From an uncultured Bacteroidota bacterium (lineage in GTDB: Bacteria > Bacteroidota > Bacteroidia > Chitinophagales > Chitinophagaceae), in assembly GCA_903877645.1 (NCBI GenBank), contig CAIRES010000035.1, forward strand, positions 124,001 through 188,000: DNA of 64,000 bases, given 5' to 3'. The stretch's first letter is position 1. Each line of letters opens with the position of its first letter. The translations under genes and the position numbers were made by a program. The notes under the pieces were generated by a model. The model saw only the letters and a list, made by a program, of their open reading frames with translations. It made no database searches and had not been told where the DNA came from. Of the stretch, positions 1 to 8,533 are shown in pieces.

Positions 1-1069
1 TTTCCGTTTCTTCATCTTTGGCGATCTTGCCCCTTCTCATGGGGTTGGCTGTGTTGTCGGCATATTGCTGGCGTTGTTCCAGTAACTGTATGGCCTGGAA
101 GACTGCTTCGCGAAAGGACTCCGGCTCTGCAATATTTTTCCCGGCAATGTCGAACCCTGTGCCGTGATCAGGTGATGTGCGAATGATGGGCAGGCCAGCG
201 GTATAGTTGACACCTTCGCCCTGTGCGATGGCTTTAAAGGCCACAAGTCCCTGGTCGTGATACATGGCCAGTACGGCATCGAATTCAGTATAGATGCCAC
301 GCGCAAAGAACGCATCGGCGCCATAAGGGCCAAAAACAAGACTGCCGTTCTGCCGCTGGTTGTCTATTACAGGTTTGATCACCGTTTGTTCTTCATTACC
401 TATCTGTCCTTCATCGCCCGCATGGGGGTTAAGGCCCAATACAGCAATGCGTGGCTTGTCGATACCAAAATCTTTCATCAGCGATTCTTTCAATATGGCC
501 AGCTTTGTTTGTAACAACTCTTTGGTAATGGCAGCAGATACTTTGGAAATAGGTATATGCTCAGTGGCCAGCGCCACGCGAAATCCGCCGCTATACAGCA
601 TCATCAGCACATCCTTAGCGCCGAATTTTTCCTTAAAATAAGGGGTATGCCCTGTAAAAGGAAAATCGGGGATATTGGTATTGCTTTTGTGTATCGGTGC
701 AGTAACAATAGCATCGAGCTGGCCATCTTTTAGGCACTGCGTAGCTACCATCAACGAGCGAATGGCATACTTGCCACCGGCATCAGTAAGTACCCCCGGT
801 TGTATCGGCACTTCTTCTTCCCAGCAGTTGAAGATATTGATCTGTTTTGGATTGAGTTTGGTGAGGTCTTTTGTGCTCGAAAAATTAAACGGATGTTCGG
901 GTACGATGCGCCTGTAATAATTGACCACCTTATTGGAAGTGAAGATGACCGGGGTGCAAAGATCGAGCATACGGTTATCAGAAAATGTCTTGATGATCAC
1001 TTCCATTCCTATCCCGTTGAGATCACCTGTGGTGATGCCGATAATTGGTTTTTCGTTATTTGGTTGCAT
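1..1069 (-). CDS. pdxA: 4-hydroxythreonine-4-phosphate dehydrogenase, partial (3' end outside window)
   Basis: PdxA oxidises 4-phosphohydroxy-L-threonine with NAD in the deoxyxylulose-5-phosphate-dependent pathway to pyridoxal phosphate; it is a cytosolic, metal-dependent dimer. The frame opens at the ATG at 1069 (MQPNNEKPIIGITTGD) and stays open to the window edge, about 356 codons, so only the last few residues can be missing. Family marks visible are the N-terminal GITTGDLNGIG, the TAPIHK segment, GHTPYFKEKFG, the LGLNPHAGDEG metal-site stretch and the MYHDQGL histidine motif. It lies 18 nt behind pepA on the same strand and is probably cotranscribed. In Escherichia coli pdxA neighbours rsmA (ksgA); here rsmA is also close but divergent, beyond pepA. 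Confidence 0.95.
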   Translation of the reverse strand, partial: MQPNNEKPIIGITTGDLNGIGMEVIIKTFSDNRMLDLCTPVIFTSNKVVNYYRRIVPEHPFNFSSTKDLTKLNPKQINIFNCWEEEVPIQPGVLTDAGGKYAIRSLMVATQCLKDGQLDAIVTAPIHKSNTNIPDFPFTGHTPYFKEKFGAKDVLMMLYSGGFRVALATEHIPISKVSAAITKELLQTKLAILKESLMKDFGIDKPRIAVLGLNPHAGDEGQIGNEEQTVIKPVIDNQRQNGSLVFGPYGADAFFARGIYTEFDAVLAMYHDQGLVAFKAIAQGEGVNYTAGLPIIRTSPDHGTGFDIAGKNIAEPESFREAVFQAIQLLEQRQQYADNTANPMRRGKIAKDEETE

Positions 1070-1087
1070 GTCGAGTTTTTTTGTGGG

Positions 1088-2524
1088 TTAAGCTTTAGCA
1101 TAATAAGCAAGGAAATCGAGCAACATGCGCATACCATACGCAGTGCCGCCAATGGGGAAGTATCCCTTCTTCGCGGTTGCAAATGAAACGCCTGCGATGT
1201 CGAAATGCATCCAGGGATAATCGGTAAAATGTTCCAGGAATTTGCCGGCGGTAATAGCGCCACCGGTGGCGCCGCCTACGTTTTTAATATCGGCAATGTC
1301 AGACTTTATCTGTTCGCCATATTCATCCCATAGCGGATATTCAACCAGTCGCTCGTATTGGCGGAAGCCACTTTCGCGGAATGATTGTTTTGTTTTTTCG
1401 TCGGCAGTACCCATGCACACAATGCCATGCTCGCCTACTGCGGCAGATGCTGCGCCGGTAAGGGTGGCGAAATCTACCACCAGTTCCGGTTTGTAGCGTT
1501 TGGCGTAATGCAGTGCATCGCCCAGCAACATGCGCCCTTCGGCATCTGTGTTCAAAACCTCTACCGTAGCGCCGCTATACATAGTGATCACATCACCGGG
1601 CACATAAGCGTCCTCGCCAGGGCGATTGTCTGTTGCCGGTACAAGTGCGATCACGTGCAGCGGTAGTTTCATTTTGGCAATGGCATACATGGCACAGCTT
1701 ACCAATGCTGCGCCGCCCATGTCGCTCTTCATACGGTCCATGGAGTTTGGAGTAGGCTTCAGCGACAGGCCGCCCGTATCATATACAACGCCCTTGCCTA
1801 CAAGCACAATGGGCTTCTTATTGATCGCTTTCTTTGGTGTGTACTCCATTATGGTGAAAGTGGGCGGCTGCTGGCTACCCAGGTTCACGGCGAGGAGGCC
1901 GCCCATTTTCTCTTTTTGTATCTGTGTCTTATTCAGTACAGTTACTTTGAAACCTGCTTCTTTGCCCAGCAATGCGATCTCTTTTGATAACTGAACAGCC
2001 GAGAGGAAGTTAAGTGGTTCGTTGACCAGTGAGCGCGCAGCATATATAGCATTGGTAACAATACTGAGTTTGCTCACATCCTGTAGCGTGGCGGAGTCTT
2101 TGGTAAAGGAAACAGTTTGCAGCGTGTTAGCTATCTTCTTTGCCTCGGTGCGGTATTTAAGGAACTGGTAGTTGGCCAGTGCCATACCTTCTGCAAGTAG
2201 AGTAGCAGCAGCAGCGTTGGCCGATGCATTGGTAATGGTGATATCGGTAAGCTTATGTTTGTTGCATAGCGCCTGTACCTCGGCGCCGGCCTTGCGGCAG
2301 GCTTCATTAGTTTGCCAGTCTGTTTTTTTATTTTTCAGCAGGTAAATGAAAATAAATTGGTTGTAACGGTTTATAGATACCAGCGACTGGTCGGCATTGA
2401 ATGTTGTTTTTGCATAGCCGGCTTCCTGTGCGGTGAGGCCCGGTGCCGCATTTATTTTTTTAACATCGTCAATAATGAATAAGCGGTTGCTCACAGAGGA
2501 TTTTTGCTCTATCTTGAATTCCAT
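1088..2524 (-). CDS. pepA: M17 leucyl aminopeptidase family protein
   Basis: Cytosolic M17 metallo-aminopeptidase that removes N-terminal residues from peptides, normally a hexamer with two metal ions per active site. The M17 signature is intact: N325-T-D-A-E-G-R331, and the metal-binding stretch around K244 to D249 (GKGVVYDTGG), where most family members have GKGITFDSGG. At 478 residues it has normal length, with a degenerate N-terminal macro-like domain of about 160 residues and a C-terminal catalytic domain. The ATG at 2524 is the first start of an uninterrupted frame. It is the first gene of a probable pepA-pdxA operon and is divergent from rsmA; a TACTTTTG -7 element lies upstream. Substrate specificity cannot be read from the sequence, so the symbol is by family. 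Confidence 0.93.
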   Translation of the reverse strand: MEFKIEQKSSVSNRLFIIDDVKKINAAPGLTAQEAGYAKTTFNADQSLVSINRYNQFIFIYLLKNKKTDWQTNEACRKAGAEVQALCNKHKLTDITITNASANAAAATLLAEGMALANYQFLKYRTEAKKIANTLQTVSFTKDSATLQDVSKLSIVTNAIYAARSLVNEPLNFLSAVQLSKEIALLGKEAGFKVTVLNKTQIQKEKMGGLLAVNLGSQQPPTFTIMEYTPKKAINKKPIVLVGKGVVYDTGGLSLKPTPNSMDRMKSDMGGAALVSCAMYAIAKMKLPLHVIALVPATDNRPGEDAYVPGDVITMYSGATVEVLNTDAEGRMLLGDALHYAKRYKPELVVDFATLTGAASAAVGEHGIVCMGTADEKTKQSFRESGFRQYERLVEYPLWDEYGEQIKSDIADIKNVGGATGGAITAGKFLEHFTDYPWMHFDIAGVSFATAKKGYFPIGGTAYGMRMLLDFLAYYAKA

Positions 2525-2565
2525 GCGTAAAAAATTAAAAAATAATGTGTAAAGGTAATCTAAAT

Positions 2566-2573
2566 CAAAAGTA
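2566..2573 (-). promoter_or_regulatory. Candidate -7 promoter element for pepA-pdxA
   Basis: On the minus strand this reads TACTTTTG, a full match to the Bacteroidota -7 consensus TAnnTTTG, about 40 nt before the pepA start codon. I could not see a convincing -33 TTTG at the usual spacing, so only half of the promoter is supported. Confidence 0.4.
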
Positions 2574-2654
2574 AATTTTCAAAAATCAGTGTTTAATGTT
2601 CCCTTTTAAAGCAAAGTGAAGGTATATCCTTCAGGTAAGCAATCACAAATATGA

Positions 2655-2662
2655 TACCTTTG
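2655..2662 (+). promoter_or_regulatory. Candidate -7 promoter element for rsmA
   Basis: TACCTTTG matches the Bacteroidota -7 consensus TAnnTTTG exactly and lies 48 nt before the rsmA ATG in the divergent intergenic region. Transcription would begin near 2669. No clear -33 box is visible. Confidence 0.45.
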
Positions 2663-2710
2663 CGCAAATACGTGATTTTCCCCCGCAAAGCCCGTATAAG
2701 CAACTGAATT

Positions 2711-3526
2711 ATGGCTCATAATATCCGATACACACCTGATAGTAACTTACAGCTGAAAAAAAGCCTGGGCCAGCATTTTCTGCACGATGAAAATATGTGC
2801 AAAAAAATAGTGGAACAACTGACCCGCCAGGAAGGGATGCACCTGCTGGAGGTAGGCCCCGGTGGCGGCGCTATCACCAAGTACCTGCTGCAATGGGAGG
2901 GGATAGACTACAAAGCAATAGAAATAGATGAAGAGAAGGTGGTGTACCTTAATAAAACCTACCCGCAACTGCAGGGCAGGATCATCATGCAGGATATATT
3001 GAAGGCGGATGCACCTTTTGATGCTCATTTTAGTGTTATCGGCAACTTTCCATACAATATATCGTCACCTATATTATTCAAGGTGCTGGAGTGGGAAGAG
3101 CAGGTGGATGAAGTGATCGGAATGTTTCAAAAAGAGGTGGCACAGCGGATCGCGGCAGGTCCCGGCTCCAAAACCTATGGCATACTGAGTGTGCTGATGC
3201 AGGCTTTCTTCAGTGTGGAGTATGTGCTTGATGTACATGAGAATTGTTTTACCCCGCCCCCGAAAGTGAAAAGCGGTGTATTACGGTTCATAAATATTCA
3301 TAACCCCTACGGCATAGCAGATAAACGGCGGTTCATCACCTTAGTGAAAGCGGCCTTCAACCAGCGGCGCAAAACATTGCGCAATGCATTGAAAAGCAGT
3401 GTAGAGGCCGAACTGCTGGCCGATAAGATAATGGAAAAACGTGCGGAACAATTATCGGTTGATGATTTCGCATCATTATACAAGCGTAACCTGGAAATAT
3501 TGAATGCCCGTAAAAATGACAACTAA
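2711..3526 (+). CDS. rsmA: 16S rRNA (adenine1518-N6/adenine1519-N6)-dimethyltransferase
   Basis: RsmA (KsgA) dimethylates two adjacent adenines in the 3'-terminal hairpin of 16S rRNA using SAM, late in small-subunit assembly. The 271-residue protein has the family N-terminus SLGQHFLHD (residues 18-26), the SAM-binding EVGPGGGAIT (47-56), an acidic ribose-binding EIDEE (71-75), and the catalytic N-F-P-Y at 112-115. The C-terminal helical domain (about 190-271) contains AAFNQRRKTLRNAL, typical of the family. The ATG at 2711 follows a good -7 element. The next gene begins inside the last codons of rsmA, so the two are probably translated from one mRNA. Confidence 0.97.
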   Translation: MAHNIRYTPDSNLQLKKSLGQHFLHDENMCKKIVEQLTRQEGMHLLEVGPGGGAITKYLLQWEGIDYKAIEIDEEKVVYLNKTYPQLQGRIIMQDILKADAPFDAHFSVIGNFPYNISSPILFKVLEWEEQVDEVIGMFQKEVAQRIAAGPGSKTYGILSVLMQAFFSVEYVLDVHENCFTPPPKVKSGVLRFINIHNPYGIADKRRFITLVKAAFNQRRKTLRNALKSSVEAELLADKIMEKRAEQLSVDDFASLYKRNLEILNARKNDN

Positions 3527-4454
3527 ACAAGGAAAAGTATTGATAGCAGCTCCCGTACACCATGTGCTCACAGGTGGGCTTAAAGACATGGGTTATGAAT
3601 GTGTGAACGCAATAAAGATCACACAAGCGGATGCATACGGGCTATTGAAAGACTGCAAAGGTGTGATCACATCTACGCGGCTGCAATTAGATAAAGAGCT
3701 GATCGATGCAGCGCCTGCATTGCAGTGGATAGGAAGAATGGGATCAGGTATGGAAGTGGTAGATGTGCCTTATGCGCAGGCAAAAGGGATAGCTTGCTAT
3801 AGCAGCCCTGAGGGCAATTGTAATGCTGTAGCAGAACATGCATTGGGTATGCTGCTGACACTGATCAGGCGGATAACATGGAGCAATAATGAGGTGGCGC
3901 ACGGACAGTGGAAAAGGGAAGAGAACAGGGGTACTGAGCTGGAAGGGAAAACCATAGGGATCATAGGCTATGGGCATACCGGGGCGGCTTTCGCTAAAAA
4001 ACTGCAGGGGTTTGATATGCAGGTACTCGCCTATGATAAGTATAGGCCTGAAGGCATAGCAGCGCCTGTTATCCAATGCAACGACATCAGCCGGATATTT
4101 GAAGAGGCAGATATGGTGAGTTTTCATGTGCCGCTGCAGCCGGATACGATCAGTTATTTTAATGAAGATTTTATAGGCAGGATGCGGAAGCCCTTTATTC
4201 TCATCAATACATCCAGAGGGGTAGTGGCTGATACTGTAGCTGTGAAAAAGGGGATAGATAGCGGTAAGATCAGGGGGGCATGCCTGGATGTAATAGACCA
4301 GGAGCCTATGGATGCTATGAGTACAGAGCTGCGTAAACTGGTAATCGAAATGGCTGGTATGCCAAACGTAGTGATCACACCACATATAGCCGGATATACA
4401 GAAGAAGCGTTATACAAAATGAGCCGGGTGTTGCTGCAGAAGATCATTTCATAG
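3516..4454 (+). CDS. D-isomer-specific 2-hydroxyacid dehydrogenase (phosphoglycerate-dehydrogenase-like)
   Basis: NAD-dependent oxidoreductase of the D-2-hydroxyacid dehydrogenase family. The Rossmann motif GYGHTG lies near residue 151, followed by the acidic YDKYRPEG cofactor loop. The catalytic residues are present: Arg in NTSRGVVAD, Glu in DVIDQEP and His in TPHIAGYT. At 312 residues it lacks the C-terminal regulatory ACT domain of long SerA enzymes. It could be the short-type 3-phosphoglycerate dehydrogenase of serine synthesis, but no serC or other pathway gene is nearby, so I give no symbol. Two in-frame ATGs exist, 3504 and 3516; I chose 3516 because MTTKQGKVLIAAP fits family N-termini better. 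Both overlap the end of rsmA, suggesting translational coupling. Confidence 0.85.
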   Translation: MTTKQGKVLIAAPVHHVLTGGLKDMGYECVNAIKITQADAYGLLKDCKGVITSTRLQLDKELIDAAPALQWIGRMGSGMEVVDVPYAQAKGIACYSSPEGNCNAVAEHALGMLLTLIRRITWSNNEVAHGQWKREENRGTELEGKTIGIIGYGHTGAAFAKKLQGFDMQVLAYDKYRPEGIAAPVIQCNDISRIFEEADMVSFHVPLQPDTISYFNEDFIGRMRKPFILINTSRGVVADTVAVKKGIDSGKIRGACLDVIDQEPMDAMSTELRKLVIEMAGMPNVVITPHIAGYTEEALYKMSRVLLQKIIS

Positions 4455-4675
4455 GCTTGTGGCATTTTTTTTTACTTTTTTTTCACGTTTACCCAAGATT
4501 TGGTGCCTGATATTCGTCTATATAGTATGGGCAACCTTATATACTGTTAAAAATAAGCCATATTTATTTTTGAGATAATATAAGGATTTTGGGAAAATTA
4601 ATTTGTTAAGTGCGGATTTTTAACAGATTTTTTTACCTTTACGCCTCATTTGCTAATAATTTATTAATACAGGAT

Positions 4676-7600
4676 ATGACACGTACTCTACGTTATCTGC
4701 TTTTATTTGTACTTACAGGTTTGTCAGGGCATGCATTTGCCCAGGAAATTGCGGGCCATGTAGTTGATGATAAAAAAGAACCACTACCCAGCGCGGTAGT
4801 GCAGGTTTATTCCGGTGGTATACTTAAAGGTGGTGCCCCTACTGATTATGATGGTAATTACGTGATCAAACCCCTGGAGCCGGGATATTATACCGTTTTG
4901 GTGTTATATAACGGATTTGACTCCGCACAGGTAGATGGTGTGGTAGTAACCCCTAACCAGAGGACCACTCAGAATTTTGCTATGGTCGTGCATACAACCG
5001 GCCTGAAGACGATAGTAGTAACGCAATATAGAAAGCCACTTGTGGACGTAGACCATACAGGTACTCACTCTCTCACTAAGCAGGAAATTGAGGTTTTGCC
5101 TACCAATGAAATAAATGATGCCGTGAGCCTCGCAGGTGGTACCTACCAGGCTACAAGGGGTGGCGCGATAAGTATAGGTGGCGCTCGTGCTGAAGGTACA
5201 GTGTATTATGTGGATGGTGTGATGCTCCAAGGCTCTGCCGGCGCCAACATGGCGCAAGGCTCTGTTGATAACCTTGAAGTGATCACATCGGGTATACCGG
5301 CAAATTATGGTGATGTTTCGGGTGGTGTGGTAAATATCACATCCAGGGGTGTTTCTCAAAAATTCACAGGTGATGTAAGGCTGCAACATTCTATAGACGG
5401 ATACAATAACAACCTTGCTTCTTTTTCGATAGCAGGCCCGTTGTATAAAAAAGGGGAGAAGGGGCATAAAAAGCCTGTTCTTGGTTTTGCATTAAGCGGT
5501 GATTATTATGATGATCATAACCGTTATCCTGCATATTATAATGAATATGTGACAAACGGAGACAAGCTCGCACAATTACAACAGAATCCGTTGGCTATCA
5601 GTACTAATAACAGTGGACAGCCGGTATTTAATTACGCATCCGACTATGTAACTTTTTCCGACCTGCACCAGGTGAAGACCCCTCCTCACGATGTGATACA
5701 GGAGGTGCGCCTGAATGGCAAACTTGATTTCCAGGTAACGGATAATATGCACATTGCCGCAGGTGGTACATTTGATTATACCAAGCAAGACGCTTACAGC
5801 CGCGCAAGGAACCTTTTTAATCCGGAGGCAACACCAACACTCAATACCACATCAGGGCGTGGGTATCTGCGTTTTACTCAAAAATTCAGTAAATCAAGTG
5901 ATACATCGCACGGTATCATCTCCAATGCATATTATACGGTTCAGGCTGATTATCAGAAACTATACCAGGCCGAGCAGGATCCTAAATTCAAGGAAGATAT
6001 ATTCAGTTATGCCTATGTAGGCAAATTCAATGAGACGCACACTCCTTTATATTTCCCACTGCAAACCGACTCGGCCAGTGGCAAGCAGGCGACTGTACTC
6101 GAGTTCAATGTGCCTACATCCCTGACTTATACAAGGGACCCGTTGAACAGAAATCCTGTTTTGGCTAATTATACTTCGCAGTTGTACAACTATTATGCCG
6201 GGTTACATACTTTGCCGGGGGCTACTATTTCACAGATACAAGCTGCGAACGGTATGGCCAACGGTGATGAGCCGAAGTATACCTACAGTTTAGATTATAG
6301 CCCCGGTAACACTCAGTCCGGCTATTCTAAATTCAACTCAGACCAGTATGCCCTTACCGTGGATGCGTCATTTGACCTGCAACTCGGCAAAGTAAAACAC
6401 GCTATACAGTTCGGCCTTTATTACCAACAGCGTATAGAACGCTCTTATTCATTGAGTGCAAATGGCGGTACAGGAACTTATTCGTTGTGGTACCTCATGC
6501 GCAACCTCGTGAGCAGCATTGACAATGGCAACCTGAAACTGGATAAGAACCATCCTATATTTGTTGTTAATGGCCAGCAATACACATTCTCAAAAGACGC
6601 AGCAGGTAATGCGGTTTACACGGATAAAAACGGTAATGTAAAAAACATTAATCCGGGACCATCGGATACTGTTCTTTACAATTATGAAAACATTGGTACC
6701 AGCACATTTGATAAGAACCTGCGCAAAAAACTGCTTGCCAATGGAACGATCAAGACCAATACAGACGACATTAATATTGATAATCTTGACCCTTCCACAT
6801 TCAATATCAATATGTTCTCTGCTGATGAGTTACTGGCAAGTGGTAAATCACTTGTAGGCTACCAGGGATACTCTTATACCGGTGCTGCCCAATCAGGTAC
6901 AGTAAATTTCAACGATTTCTGGACACAGAAAGATGCTAATGGTAACTACACCCGGCCGATAGGTGCATTTGCGCCTAACTATATTGCCGGTTATCTTTTG
7001 GATAATTTCAACTATAAAGATGTGCATTTTAATATTGGTTTACGTATCGACCGTTATTCAGCTAATACTAAGGTGTTGATAGATCCTTATTCATTGTATG
7101 CCGAGCAAACTGTGAGCCAGGTGCCCGGATCAGAGAATATACTCAACGGCGGTAAGCACCCTGCTAATATAGGTGGCAGCTACGTGGTGTATGTAGATGA
7201 TAATAACAGCAGTTCTCCTTCCATCATTGGTTACAGGAGTGGGGACAACTGGTATGATCCGACCGGCAAATTTGTCAATGACCCATCTGTATTAAAGAAT
7301 TATTCAGGTGGACGTGCGCCACAGCCGGCGCTTATTAAGTCGGATACTGCTAATATATCGAGCAATAACTTTAATCCAAACAATTCATTTACAGACTATA
7401 ATCCTGTAGTGACTTTACAACCACGTGTGTCTTTCGCGTTCCCTATATCTGATGTGGCTGATTTTTATGCACACTATGATATTTATTCCCAAAGGCCTAC
7501 AACAGGTATTGATGCCACTGCTGAAACTTATTACTTCCTGCAGAATAATGCCAACCAGATCATCAATAACCCGAATCTGAAAACACAGAAAACGTATGAT

Positions 7601-8503
7601 TACGAAGTAGGTTTCCAGCAGAAGTTGAGCGACCACTCAGCCCTCAGCCTTTCCGCTTTCTATAAAGAGCGTAAAGACATGATCACAGTAGTGCCTTACT
7701 TATATGCATGGCCAACTACTTATTATAGCTATGGCAACCGTGACTTCTCTACAACAAAGGGTACAACCCTTACGTATGACCTTCGTGCCACGAACCATCT
7801 GAAAATGACCATTAACTACACGCTGCAGTTTGCTGAAGGTACCGGTTCAAACCCAACATCTACCAATAGTGGTGGTGGCGGACAGATATCACCAAACGGC
7901 CTGCTGCAAAGCTTTATCGAAGCCGGATTACCTAACCTTCGTTATGTGACTGCTCTTGATTATGATTCGCGCCATACCATTACTGCTGATATAGATTACA
8001 GGTATGGATATGGTGAAGGTCCTGTCGTTCATGGCATGAACATCTTTCAGAATGCAGGTATACACTTTGTGGGCAGGGCGCGCAGCGGCGAGCCATATAC
8101 CAGGCTTGCTGAAGCACAGGGTAATACTGTTATCGGTGGCGTGAACGGTTCCCGCCTTCCATGGCATTATGGCCTTGATATGCGTCTTGATAAGGATTTC
8201 GCGCTTGCATTTGGTAAAAAGCAAAAAGATGCCCCCGAAGGTGTGAAGCCTAAACGCCCGCTCTCTATTAAAGCTATCCTCCAGGTAAATAACCTGCTAC
8301 AGACAAAGGACATACTCGGTGTTTATGGTTATACCGGCAAACCTGATGACAATGGTTACCTTGCATCGTCCTACGGACAGCAGGCTATACCGCAGCAGGT
8401 AAGCCCACAGTCTTTTACCGATCTGTATAAGATCGCGACTAATAGCCCAGGTAGCTACAATTATGCCCGTACTATCAGTTTTGCCCTTGAATTCAATTTT
8501 TAA
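4676..8503 (+). CDS. TonB-dependent receptor with N-terminal carboxypeptidase-regulatory-like domain
   Basis: Outer-membrane active transporter of the SusC/TonB-dependent receptor type, 1275 residues from the ATG at 4676. That start gives a clean signal peptide (MTRTLRYLLLFVLTGLSGHAFAQ); the upstream in-frame ATG at 4610 would bury it. After cleavage comes a carboxypeptidase-regulatory-like beta-sandwich (about 25-100: GHVVDDKKEPLPSAVVQV, DYDGNYVIKPLEPGYY), then the plug domain (about 110-220, with GGARAEGTVYYVDGV and GIPANYGDVSGGVVNITSRG), then a long beta-barrel ending in aromatic ALEFNF. It is followed 30 nt later by a large exported protein and then a PorV-like barrel, so it is probably the first gene of a three-gene unit. 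The substrate cannot be inferred; no SusD-like partner is present. Confidence 0.93.
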   Translation: MTRTLRYLLLFVLTGLSGHAFAQEIAGHVVDDKKEPLPSAVVQVYSGGILKGGAPTDYDGNYVIKPLEPGYYTVLVLYNGFDSAQVDGVVVTPNQRTTQNFAMVVHTTGLKTIVVTQYRKPLVDVDHTGTHSLTKQEIEVLPTNEINDAVSLAGGTYQATRGGAISIGGARAEGTVYYVDGVMLQGSAGANMAQGSVDNLEVITSGIPANYGDVSGGVVNITSRGVSQKFTGDVRLQHSIDGYNNNLASFSIAGPLYKKGEKGHKKPVLGFALSGDYYDDHNRYPAYYNEYVTNGDKLAQLQQNPLAISTNNSGQPVFNYASDYVTFSDLHQVKTPPHDVIQEVRLNGKLDFQVTDNMHIAAGGTFDYTKQDAYSRARNLFNPEATPTLNTTSGRGYLRFTQKFSKSSDTSHGIISNAYYTVQADYQKLYQAEQDPKFKEDIFSYAYVGKFNETHTPLYFPLQTDSASGKQATVLEFNVPTSLTYTRDPLNRNPVLANYTSQLYNYYAGLHTLPGATISQIQAANGMANGDEPKYTYSLDYSPGNTQSGYSKFNSDQYALTVDASFDLQLGKVKHAIQFGLYYQQRIERSYSLSANGGTGTYSLWYLMRNLVSSIDNGNLKLDKNHPIFVVNGQQYTFSKDAAGNAVYTDKNGNVKNINPGPSDTVLYNYENIGTSTFDKNLRKKLLANGTIKTNTDDINIDNLDPSTFNINMFSADELLASGKSLVGYQGYSYTGAAQSGTVNFNDFWTQKDANGNYTRPIGAFAPNYIAGYLLDNFNYKDVHFNIGLRIDRYSANTKVLIDPYSLYAEQTVSQVPGSENILNGGKHPANIGGSYVVYVDDNNSSSPSIIGYRSGDNWYDPTGKFVNDPSVLKNYSGGRAPQPALIKSDTANISSNNFNPNNSFTDYNPVVTLQPRVSFAFPISDVADFYAHYDIYSQRPTTGIDATAETYYFLQNNANQIINNPNLKTQKTYDYEVGFQQKLSDHSALSLSAFYKERKDMITVVPYLYAWPTTYYSYGNRDFSTTKGTTLTYDLRATNHLKMTINYTLQFAEGTGSNPTSTNSGGGGQISPNGLLQSFIEAGLPNLRYVTALDYDSRHTITADIDYRYGYGEGPVVHGMNIFQNAGIHFVGRARSGEPYTRLAEAQGNTVIGGVNGSRLPWHYGLDMRLDKDFALAFGKKQKDAPEGVKPKRPLSIKAILQVNNLLQTKDILGVYGYTGKPDDNGYLASSYGQQAIPQQVSPQSFTDLYKIATNSPGSYNYARTISFALEFNF

Positions 8504-8533
8504 ATAATTATCAGTTAATATAACTTTCAGGTT

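Noticed and set aside
3744-4385. 213-codon minus-strand frame over the 2-hydroxyacid dehydrogenase
   Set aside because: Opposes a gene with intact catalytic motifs; His/Tyr-rich shadow composition.
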